NCBI RefSeq assembly: GCF_022605725.1
Contig: NC_065548.1
Span: 41,347,131-41,411,130 of the forward strand
Length of the DNA: 64,000 nt
Origin: Anthonomus grandis grandis
Lineage: Eukaryota; Arthropoda; Insecta; Coleoptera; Curculionidae
Reading direction: 5' to 3'
The position numbers were made by a program, and so were the translations under genes. Positions 55,335 to 64,000 of this stretch are shown one piece after another. Every line of letters begins with the position of its first letter. Positions within the stretch are counted from its first letter, which is position 1. Under the pieces are notes generated by a model, which was given only the letters and a program-made list of their open reading frames with translations, was not told where the DNA came from and made no database searches.

Positions 55335-56866
55335 AATAAACACTCCACAAAAATTATCGCATCACTAGTATTTTAAGATATTTTTAATATTTTTTGGAAC
55401 AATCTGTATATGTATCAACTTAAAAGATATTTCTGGTTTCTTATCATGGACAAAAAATGATCGGAATTTCTTACATATTTTTTTGAAGCAAAAATCGTAG
55501 CTCGCGTAGATTATTCCTGTGTGGGCGAATGCATTGAGATCGAAAACGTTCTAAGCAAATAGTGTGATTCTAAAGTGAAAATTTAAATTTACTGTTAATA
55601 TTGGATGTGCTTGAACGTTTAACAAGACATGTGACTAATGAAGAAGCCGCTAGAATCATTGCGCTCATAGAAAATGGCCGCAGTCAAAGATATGTCGCTC
55701 GGATAATGCGAGTTCAACAAAGCACCATATTCAGAGTTGTTAATCGCTACCAAGAAACAGGACAACTATCCAGACGACCGCGACCCGGACAAGGCCGCAG
55801 AAGGGTAACTTCGGCAGTAGATGATCGTTACTTAAGGTTAACGGCTTTAAGAATTAGGCATACCACCTCTAGAAGACTGCAAACAGATCTGTTGGCTGCT
55901 CGTAATATCCGAATAAGCCTACAGACAGTTCGAAATAGGCTGAAAGAAGCAGGTTTACGAGCCAGAGTGCCAGCTAGAGGTCCACGTCTTACCAGAGAAC
56001 ATCAAGTAGCAAAATTGCAATTTGCTAGAGAACACGCAAATTGAAATATTCAAGATTGGTCCAATATTTTATTCACGAATGAATCAAGATTTTGTCTATA
56101 TTCATCAGATAGACGTGTACCAGTATATAGGCGACGTGGTGAACGGCACGATCAGGTTAATTTTTGTCGAACTGAAAGCTTTGGTGGTGGCTCTATCATG
56201 GTTTGGGGAGGAATTACTTTTGAGGATCGCACGGAGCTAGTACTAGTGAATGATGGAAGACTAAATGCTGACAGGTACATAACCGATATCCTAGAACCCC
56301 GTGTAGTGCCCTATATGCCATATATCGGTGATAATTCTGTGCTAATGCTCGTCCACACGCTGCTAGAGTTGTTCGCCAATACTTAGAAGAGGCAAAGATA
56401 CCCACTCTAAATTGGCCTGCACGTAGCCCGGACCTTAATCCGATAGAACATGTCTGGGACCATCTAGGATGGCAAATTCAGCAACATCCAGCACCAATAA
56501 GAACACTAGATGATCTTCAAAATGTTCTTTTTGACTTCTAGGTAAACGATCCGCAAGAATACCTCCAGAACCTGTTTAGAAGCCTTCGAAGGCGAATGGA
56601 ACCTGTAATTAGAGCCAGGGGCGGTAACACACGTTATTAGAAATTCATTGGCTTAAATAAAGTTAATTTTTTTTGTATACATGTTTTGTACAATTACAAA
56701 ATTTACAATAGATTGAACTGATTTAAAATAAATGTTGCAAAAGTCGTATAATTTGGTGATTTAATTATCAATATCAATAAAATGTTAAAAAACAGGCAAA
56801 AAATTTAAAATATTTAAGAAATAAGAAGTGATGCGGTTAAATTTAATTTTTGCGGGGTGTAATTAT
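55335..56866 (+). mobile_element. Tc1-family element (DD34E type)
   Basis: TIR-like ends: left cactccacaaaaattatcgc (from 55341) then atcac; right, reversed, caccccgcaaaaatta then seven extra bases then accgcatcac (ends about 56859). Both are preceded by TAAT/ATAAT, so the exact TA target duplication is uncertain. A Tc1 transposase lies between. Total about 1.5 kb, typical size for Tc1 elements. Confidence 0.75.
55601..56640 (+). pseudogene. Tc1-like transposase
   Basis: Starts MDVLERLTRHVTNEEAARII at an ATG 260 bases from the left TIR. First helix-turn-helix RSQRYVARIMRVQQSTIFRV, GRPR-like SRRPRPGQGRRRV, second helix-turn-helix ISLQTVRNRLKEAGLRAR. Catalytic core: ILFTNESRFCLYSSDRR (first Asp changed to Asn), SFGGGSIMVWGGI, then NARPHAARVVRQYL where the two to four residues with the second Asp (usual 'HDNA') are deleted with a frameshift near 56345, and WPARSPDLNPIEHVWDHLG (Glu kept). 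Ends RGGNTRY at TAG 56640. Stops at 56042 and 56539 sit where Trp codons are expected. Dead on both catalytic and reading-frame grounds. Confidence 0.88.
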
Positions 56867-57500
56867 ATTTGTAATCATAATTCTGTCGGAATTACGTTTA
56901 AATGCAGATAAAATAGTTTTTATTACTTTAACATCTCAAAAGTTACGAATCAATTAAAGTTTCTTAATTAGAATCCAAAATCAAAGAAAAATTATCGTTT
57001 AAGTAACAGAAAATAAACTATTAGAGTTACACATTGCTTCTGCTTCGAACTGGAAGTGTTACAATCATGAACTTGTGTTTTAAACTTGATGCAGTTTTTT
57101 TGGTATTGGTAGCCTTAGAAACCTTTGAAACCTTTATAAGCACAATACTGTTTTGTCGTATTAGTTTTTTTACGTTCTTTCGCGCATAAAATATTGCCGT
57201 TATTTTTGAACGACATTTAATTCTAATATAGCGAGAGCCTTTCATATGCAACAAAAGAAATATTGCTGGTTGGGAATTCTTACAGAAGCCTATTAAAACA
57301 ATATAATATTCTTCCTCTTGCCGCCCTCTATGTCCTGGAAATACCAATTTATGTTAAGAAAAATTTGTACAATTTTGTAGCCATAGGAGACATTCACAAA
57401 TATAACACAAGACTTAATACCAATTTGCACATACCTAATCACTCCTTATATGGATAAATACTGTTTATAAAATTTCCTGTTCATATAAAAACGATATATA

Positions 57501-58040
57501 CAGGGTGTCCCAGCGAAAACGAAACAGAGCTATTTTCGGTATGAAAAAAAAAATTTTTTTCAAAAATCTCGGACACGTCGATTTTATTTTTGAGGGGGAC
57601 AACTTTTCCTTATCAAGGCACCCTCATACCAGCAACCCCCTTCGAGGGGGTGGAATCACCCCTAAAATCCTAAATGGAAAGAGGGGTCGTATGATACCTT
57701 AGTTTAAAGGTCTTTTAATTCTGAATATAACTGCCAAATTTGAAGTGGCTAAAATTTTTTCTCTGGATAAAACAGCTTGTCAAAATTGCGGAAACAGCGA
57801 AAATGAAAAAGGTATTATGGACTCTTTTGTGTATAATATTTTTAAAAGAACAAGGAAATCCTATTTTCGAAGGGGTCACTTATTAATTAAGAGGCCACCT
57901 AATACCTGGAATCCTTTACGAGGGGTTGAAAGCACCCCTTAAATCTTAAACAGAAAGAGGGATCGTGTTATACCTTATGTTGAAAGCGTTTTCACTTTAA
58001 ATTTAAATGCTGAGTGACTGATAGATTTCTTCTGGATATG
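57501..58040 (+). repeat. Left ~540-bp TIR with internal duplication
   Basis: Contains accagcaacccccttcgagg ... cacccctaaaatcctaaatg ... aaagaggggtcgta (about 57618-57695) and again acctggaatcctttacgagg ... caccccttaaatcttaaaca ... aaagagggatcgtg (about 57903-57968). Confidence 0.85.
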
Positions 58041-58142
58041 AAAGCCAAATAAAATTCTGGAAAAAATGCTTTAAATAAACCTTTATGCCTGAAACCCTTT
58101 CTTACAATTTTTTTTATTGGATCATTAAAACATGATTAAACT

Positions 58143-58959
58143 GACTTTCATCCAGAAAAACGAGTCAACAGAAAATACGTTCTAGAAATAGTTGCTAAAT
58201 GTAGGGAATCTGGCAGTGTCTTAAATAAAAAGCGTGAGGTTCAAAATGCTGTTGTTGTCAATGAAGCAATGCAAATAACTGTCCTAGGTCAACTTCATGC
58301 CGAGCCAGGAATAAGTGTCAGAAAATTGGCGACGAGTAGAGGAGTAAGCAAAAGTAGTGTTCATAGGATACTTAAGCATAATCAATTCCATGCTTACAAA
58401 ATTCATCTGGTGCAAGAACTGAATGAGGATGATTTTGACAGACGAGTGCAATTTTGTGAATCGTTTAGTGATATGATAACTGTTAATCCGCGTCTTATTT
58501 ACAACATTTGCTTTTCAGATGAATGTACTTTTTTTCTTAATGGCAACGTAAATCGTCATAACTGCCGCTACTGGTCAAATGCAAATCCGGGCCAGTTTCG
58601 TGAAGTTCATACCCAGTTCCCTGAGAAGTTAAATGTTTGGGCGGGAATCTTGGGCGGCTCCATTGTTGGTCTGTTTTTTCTGCCCGGAAATTTGAATGGA
58701 GAAATGTACCGAGATCTCTTGGAAAATGCCAGCTAGGTCACCCGATTTAACCCCATTTTATTTTTTTTTATGGGGGCATTTAAAAACAAAAGTTTACGCT
58801 AACCAACCAGACACCCTAGAAGACTTACGCCAGAGAATTATAAATGAGTGTCAGATGATAACACCTGAAGTTCTACAAAACGTCAAGCATCGTTTTGAGC
58901 AAAACCTGTATTCCTGCATGGAAGTAGGCGGGGCACAATTTGAACATTTAATAAATTGA
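58143..58959 (+). pseudogene. Transposase with catalytic-core deletion
   Basis: Frame is open from about 58143 (HPEKRVNRKYVLEIVAKCRE), so the ATG at 58269 is internal. Helix-turn-helix: ISVRKLATSRGVSKSSVHRI; then YKIHLVQELNEDDFDRRVQF, NICFSDECTFFLNG (first Asp), RYWSNANPGQF and LNVWAGILGGSIVGLFFLPG. After RDLLENA comes a direct jump to PARSPDLTPFYFFLWG: about 60-70 residues including the second catalytic Asp block are deleted, with a frame change at 58733, and the third acidic residue is Tyr (usual LTPLD). It then ends with LEDLRQRIINECQMI and VGGAQFEHLIN at TGA 58957-58959. It is closest to the DD41D group. Confidence 0.85.
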
Positions 58960-59069
58960 CGTAATTTAAATAAACCTGTTTTATTTAAAAGACACAAAAG
59001 GAAAAGGGTAGGTATTTCTTATCTCTCCACTTTTACTGGCAGTAAAGATATTTCTTGCTATTTTTATAT

Positions 59070-59612
59070 CCACAAGATATCCATCAGTCACTCAGAAATC
59101 ACCATTTAAATTCAGAGTAAAAAGGCCTTCAAAATAAGGAATGACACGACCCCTTTTTCTATTTAAGATTTAAGGGGTGCTTTCAACCCCTCGTAAAGGG
59201 TTCCAGGTATTAGGGTGGCCTCTTAATTAATAAGTGACCCCTTTGAAATTACGACTTACTTATTCTTTTAAAAATATTATCCAAAACAGAGTTCAAAATA
59301 CCTTTTTCATTTTCGCTGTTTCTACAATTTTGACAAGCTGTCATGTCCGGATAAAAAATTTTAGCCACTTCAAATTTGGCAGTTATATTCAGAATTAAAA
59401 GACCTTTAAAACAAGGTATCACATGACCCCTCTTTCTATTTAAGATTTTAGGGGTGATCCCACCCCCTCGAAGAGGATTACTGGTATAAGGGTACCTTGG
59501 TAAGGAAAAGTTGTCCTTCTCGAAAATAAAATCGACGTGTTCGAGATTTTTGTAAAAAAATTTTTTTTTCATACCAAAAATACCTCTGTTTCGTTTTCGC
59601 TGGGACACCCTG
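59070..59612 (+). repeat. Right ~540-bp TIR
   Basis: Reverse complement of 57501-58040 with scattered substitutions, including both internal segments (59140-59215 and 59420-59500). Ends gggacaccctg at 59612 followed by TATATA. Confidence 0.85.
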
Positions 59613-59639
59613 TATATAAGTCTTCTGTGTTTAAAATTA

Positions 59640-61810
59640 ATATTTCTATGTTTCTGGCAGCTTCGGTAACATATAACTTTTTTTAAAGAATTATTAACTT
59701 TATGAACTCTTAGTAATGGATCTGGCCTGATCACTTGTTTTTAATATCAGCATTTGAAACAATTTATTTAAATATTTATTTATTGTCTCTTCTAAAAATT
59801 TTAAATTGAAAAGCCATATGTATAATTTTGATAAGTATGTTTCTTTCTTTGCTTATCTTCTCTTCTGAAATTTTCCATGGCACATAATATCTTGGTCTTA
59901 TGAAATAAAAGCTTTATTTATTTATATATAATTTATACGTTCTTAATTTGGTTGCTGGAAACTGATCCGATGCTAGCTTCACACACATTATTAAAAAATG
60001 ATATCGAATGATAAAATGAATATTTAAGTAATTTTTATCCAAGATAAGTTTCAATTGAAAAGTTATATAAGAATTTTATAAATATTAAAGTTTTATGATT
60101 GAAGGCATTAGAAATGTTTATGAATGTTAGAAAAAAGCCTATCACACATTAAGTTAATTTGATCCCAGAACCCTCCAAATTAAATCTAGAGAAAGGACTA
60201 TTTTTATTATATTGCTATTTTTTGTTTATTAATAGTATTTTTTCAATCCAAAGATTAAATTAATATATTTTTATTTACCTATTTCTTCAGCTACAGATTT
60301 AAAATTTAAAATTTTCAATATTATTATAAATCGTACTTACTAATTACAATAGTGTTCCCCTAGATACCTAACATCCTTATGAGAGATAGAAGGATATACA
60401 ATTTCTACCAGATTTATATGTCTCCATTATTAATATTGTAACAATTTTTGCCTAAATTCAATCATAAAAAATAAAGGTAAATATAATTTTATTCGTACAA
60501 ACATATATACAAACACAAAAATACAAACAAATGAAAGACCTTTCTATACTTTGAACCAAAACTGAAATAAGAACATAATGTAATGATGTTTGGTATGGCC
60601 ACTATCGGGTAAAATTTTTTCACCCACATTCAAATTAAACCAATTTTTTGCTTAATATCGCTAATAATGTTAACAAATTATAAATTATTAGTAATATGTA
60701 AAATATTAAGCTTTATAACTCTGGAGAATGTGTAAAGTAAATATTGAATGCATGGTAGTAGAAAGAATTTTTTAGTAAAATTAAGAGTTATAACTGATAA
60801 TGTGAGAAGTATAAAAGCAATATATATTTTCGTAATACCTTTAAAAAATTTAGTTATAATATATCTTTAACATTACCTTTAACCTTAAGGATTACAACAT
60901 CATGTCGAGCAGGGTATTTTACATTCTATACTGTTATGACGTATTCAATATAACTACTACTACATCACACATGGTTGCCGATTCCTGTAAACATAACACT
61001 ACATAAGTGTAACATATATAACACATAATGCATTTACAAATCCGTATTTAACCTTAATGAAATATTCATCGGTGTAGTAGAGTGAAAAGTACTTCAAAAT
61101 CCAATAAAACTCTCAAGTCCTTCGAAGTTTCGTATTTCACCGGGATTTCCGCTGGTCTTCTTATTTATGTCAAGTTTTTTTTCTTTCTTTGTACGGCTTT
61201 TGCATCGACAAATTTCCTGTTTTAAACAAGTGAATTACCAAGTCAAACAAGATGTAAATTTAAATATTCAGTGTTGTGACGCCGATGCCGATGCTAAGTA
61301 GTAAGCGAAAACCAAAGAACACGAAACTTCGACGAAAAATCGTTTGGAATTGAAGATTAAAATTAAAAATTTAGAACTTTTAATACACAGTATAATAAGA
61401 AAACATACATACAAAAGCAAATAGAATAAAAAGTTGATAAAAGCGATTTATTATTTAATAGAGATCATTACTTTATAATTTTTTTTTCGTGATAAAAGAT
61501 TCGATAATTATCTTTAGCTGCTGAAACAACTGTTTAACTGTTGTATAATGAGACTTGTCGTTATAAAGGCCATATTTATTTAATATAATGTGTAAGGTCA
61601 AAATAAATATTTGTGTCAATATCATTTATTTTATAAGTAATCTTAACCAAAGCTCTTTGTATAACTTGGACATAACAATAATTATAGTAAAATCAAACAT
61701 TTGGTATAAGTAATAATAAGATTAGTATTTACGTTGTGTGCCCGTTTAATTACAATGATATATGAATTACATATGTCAGCTAGATGACACATTCAATCGA
61801 TTACATAGTA
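59640..61810. other. No gene recognised; AT-rich
   Basis: AT-rich, no motif-bearing frame on either strand. A slightly CpG-rich bit at 61285-61345 is unexplained. Confidence 0.5.
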
Positions 61811-61817
61811 TCAAGTA

Positions 61818-62978
61818 CAAGGTAGTTTTTGGGAGCGGGAAATTTTTTATAATGTTGCTATTTCGCAACTATGAATAGCTGTCTGTGGATTGTTTTTTAA
61901 AGTTACCTATCACCGTATGCCATTTATTAATTATAGAACAGTGGCCCGGTAGGCAACGTGCTTTTGTGATTAAATCGTACTACAAAAATAATTCGCTTCC
62001 TAGCGGAATTTTCGAATCTATTTCTATATTGGTCGGCACAGCAGAGTTCCTTCGGCTAATGCTACAAAGGAATGATTACATAAATTTGAAAACACAGAAT
62101 CAGCTGTCAGTGCCAAACGTAAGGGACCAAGAAAGAGTATAAGAACGGACAAGAACGTCGATCACGTTAGAGAATCTGGAGTCCAAAACGTTCAACCCAA
62201 AAGCGAGCTCAGGCATTAAACATATTAAGTACTTAACTTCGAATATTGCACAAGGATCTCAACTTTTCTGCAAGGAAAAATTTCAATAGGCCAAGCACTA
62301 AAAAAGCTAAAAAAGCACTAAAACCTATAAACACGACGAGGCGCACATATAGCTCGAATGTTAATAACGGTGTGTGATATCATTCATGGGAATTATCGGT
62401 CCTTACTTCTTTAAAGATGAGAATAATATCACTGTAACGGTCGATTCCGAGTATTATGCCAATATGATTAATAATTTTTTGAGTCAGCAATTAAACAGAT
62501 TTGCATAGAACAACCAAGCCTGGTTTCAGCAAGATGGCTCTACTTCACATACCACAAGAGCGGTTTAAACTCTTTGCAAAGGTTGTTTTCGACACACGTT
62601 ACTTCTAGACGAGGCGATATTGATTGGCCTGCAAGGTCGCTAGATCTAATGGCTTGCCATTACTTTTTGTGGGGCTACCTAAAGCAAAAAGTATTCGTTG
62701 CTAAACCAAGAAGAAGGTTAAAACGAAAATTATTGAAAAAATTGTTAGTATTGCCGTTAATATGTTGCAAAGAGGTTATAGAAAATTTCCACAAAGGCTT
62801 CAGGAGTGTATTGAGAGAAGGTGGGGCCATATAAATGGAACTTTAGGAAACTGGATTTTTAAGAAATAAAAATAGCATATAACTAGCTTTTTATTGTATT
62901 TTACTGTATTTTATTTAAATTGAATTAGCATTGAAATCTTAAACTAATCAAAACTTACCGTTCCCAAGGACCACCTTG
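61818..62978 (+). mobile_element. Third long-protein Tc1/mariner-like element, remnant
   Basis: TIRs: left caaggtagtttttgggagcg (61818) and, reversed from 62978, caaggtggtccttgggaacg, continuing as gggaaatttt / ggtaagtttt. TA precedes the left end (61816-61817); the right flank is TCTA, so the target duplication is imperfect. About 1.16 kb with a broken transposase inside. Confidence 0.75.
61885..62835 (+). pseudogene. Transposase remnant of the 61.8-kb element
   Basis: N-terminal piece (61885-62142): IEQWPGRQRAFVIKSYYKNN, resembling the first helix-turn-helix start of this group. The region holding the first Asp is mostly lost (62150-62380). Then MGIIGPYFFKDENNITVTVD with SEYYANMINNFLSQQL (62385-62500), a TAG, NQAWFQQDGSTSHTTRAV (second catalytic Asp), a frame change, and RRGDIDWPARSLDLMACHYFLWGYL (62574-62834 frame), where the third acidic residue is His. 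Ends LREGGAI. A separate family from the two above, by wording (FQQDGSTSH versus QDGAPPHF). Confidence 0.75.
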
Positions 62979-62989
62979 TCTAATAATAT

Positions 62990-63335
62990 AAAGTTCTATT
63001 TTGTAGGTTTTTTAATAGCATTTCAAAACCTCGAGGTTTAAACGACAGTATGACTTTTAACTTCCTGTAAGGGCTTATGTTTTTCTATGGAGTCAGACTA
63101 AGAACTCTTAGCTACATTCGATGAGCGCTAAAATATACTATCAGTATTATAATATTCATTAACATCTTCTCGAAGACATTTTCTAAAAGTTTTTATATCG
63201 ACTTGGTTCCTCGAGATAGTGTTGCCTCTATAATCTATTAAAATATAGGATGTAGTAGTCTTAGGTATAATAGCCCTTGGTAAGAATAGAATAGAATAGT
63301 ATAAAATATATTTCCGTATGTGTAGTTATTATGTT
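62990..63335. other. No gene recognised
   Basis: Spacer with no motif-bearing frame. Confidence 0.4.
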
Positions 63336-63339
63336 TAAA

Positions 63340-64000
63340 AGTAATAGTGATAAAGAAGGGTAAAGGCGACCAAAAATTTCGTCCATCACGAAGATAAAAT
63401 GTCGATAAATAAAATGTGGCTTAACGGGTCACCATATTTGACACCTCTGGTAACTTTCAAGGGTCTGGTGTTAGTAGAACCAACTTTAAAGGATTTGGAG
63501 GCCAGACATTGAATCCATTAGACACGCAATCAGAAGTGCTGATAGACCTGTGCGTTTTATTGCTCAAAGGATGGATTCATGAGGTACAGAGTTAAAGGAT
63601 TTGCGCAGATCTAAAGCGAGAACGTTAAGAGGTTTTCTAGAGGTGATTCGCGACTTTATGTAATAGTCCAGAATCAGGGACTTTGCCAGCGTTCCGTCAA
63701 CATTTACAAAACTCCGTTGATTCGGGTTTAAGGTGGTAAAATGCCTAATCCTGAATACCGAATACGATGGTAGAGTCGCTGAGTTAAGGAGGAAACAGGT
63801 ATCATCCTCCAGTTATTGGGATTGGTACTATCTTTAGGGATCAGGGTTGTCCTTGACATCCACCAACAGAGTGCTGGGTCGGCCTTTAAAAACAGAATAT
63901 TAAAAAATGCCGAGAGTTGTATATTCGAGATAGCTTCGCGAGACTGACGCCATCTGGGCCGGCAATACCAGGTTTTTAAGAAGATTTGGATTTTTTGCAC
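63340..64000 (-). pseudogene. R2-like LINE reverse transcriptase, runs off window
   Basis: Minus strand from the right edge: frame 64000-63728 has SRTTLIPKDSTNPNNWRMIP then SSLTQRLYHRI, the motif 0/1 block of R2-type RTs ('R-T-x-(F/L)-I-PK ... NWRPI'). Continuing in-phase pieces: LNPNQRSFVNVDGTLA, LNVLALDLRKSFNSVPHESI (motif A, usual FDSV), and near 63460-63380 LKVTRGVKYGDPLSHILFID (motif B, 'RGVKQGDPLSP'). One TGA after motif B near 63372. The YADD part is not seen before similarity fades at about 63340. The order and wording fit the R2/NeSL group, distinct from the Dong-like element at 30.8-32.8 kb. Confidence 0.8.

Larger units (their letters stand above)
57501..59612 (+). mobile_element. 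Tc1/mariner-superfamily element with ~540-bp TIRs
   Basis: Ends CAGGGTGTCCCAGCGAAAAC (57501) and its complement ending at 59612, each next to TATATA, fitting a TA target. TIRs run about 57501-58040 and 59070-59612, with good match over the whole length. Each TIR holds two copies of an internal ~130-base segment about 280 bases apart. The transposase sits in the ~1 kb between. Open frames inside the TIRs (57505-57942 on +, 59249-59734 on minus) are mirror images of each other and are not genes. Confidence 0.88.

Noticed and set aside
59249..59734. 161-codon open frame on the minus strand
   Set aside because: It lies inside the right TIR of the 57.5-kb element and mirrors the frames at 57505-57942; TIR sequence, not a gene.

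Overview
This is a gene-poor, AT-rich, intron-free-looking stretch of animal genome built almost entirely from decayed transposable elements. The mix (Penelope-like elements with GIY-YIG and hammerhead ribozymes, R4/Dong-like and R2-like LINEs, copia with an initiator-tRNA anticodon primer site, BEL/Pao, several Tc1/mariner families with long TIRs, pogo-like DNA elements) points to an arthropod, almost certainly an insect. A beetle is my guess, not something the sequence proves. I see no intact host gene; every recognisable coding stretch carries stops, frameshifts or deletions.

Layout. 0.1-2.1 kb: two LINE reverse-transcriptase (RT) remnants. 3.1-3.9 kb: a well-kept LINE RT C-terminal half. 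3.9-7.3 kb: a Penelope-like element (PLE) with RT and GIY-YIG endonuclease, flanked by inverted repeats that each carry a textbook-shaped hammerhead ribozyme. 7.7-8.4 kb: Tc1-like remnant. 9.8-14.0 kb: scattered BEL/Pao pieces (RT start, integrase). 14.4-18.6 kb: LINE endonuclease and RT scraps and a second PLE. 19.35-23.62 kb: a copia element complete at both ends (155-bp LTRs, 5-bp target duplication, primer site) but with broken coding. 23.8-26.2 kb: a decayed LINE with gag zinc knuckle and endonuclease. 26.6-27.0 kb: third PLE. 27.5-29.0 kb: a decayed copy of a multi-copy insect gene family of unknown function. 29.3-32.9 kb: a LINE tail running into an (ATT)n microsatellite, then two R4/Dong-like elements separated and bounded by (ATT)n. 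32.9-33.8 kb: a fourth PLE whose tail repeats the tRNA-like plus hammerhead layout of the first. 36.5-40 kb: LINE scrap, mariner-like scrap and a gypsy-type gag-protease fragment. 40-50.6 kb: mostly noncoding, with CTC-rich, hairpin-rich, tandem-repeat and CpG-rich patches. 50.7-54.0 kb: a pogo/Tigger-like gene split by a DD41D Tc1/mariner element. 54.3-55.0 kb: a fragment of another multi-copy TE-associated family. 55.3-63.0 kb: three more Tc1/mariner-superfamily elements with recognisable TIRs. 63.3-64.0 kb: an R2-like RT running off the edge.

How it fits together. The most informative part is element biology rather than host biology: (i) PLE copies keep the order RT, GIY-YIG, tRNA-like module, hammerhead; (ii) a LINE with an (ATT)n tail appears to have provided the landing site for Dong-like insertions; (iii) a DD41D element sits in a pogo-like gene at a TA dinucleotide. 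Products and families were recognised by eye from motifs and need database confirmation; boundaries given without stated repeats or codons are approximate.
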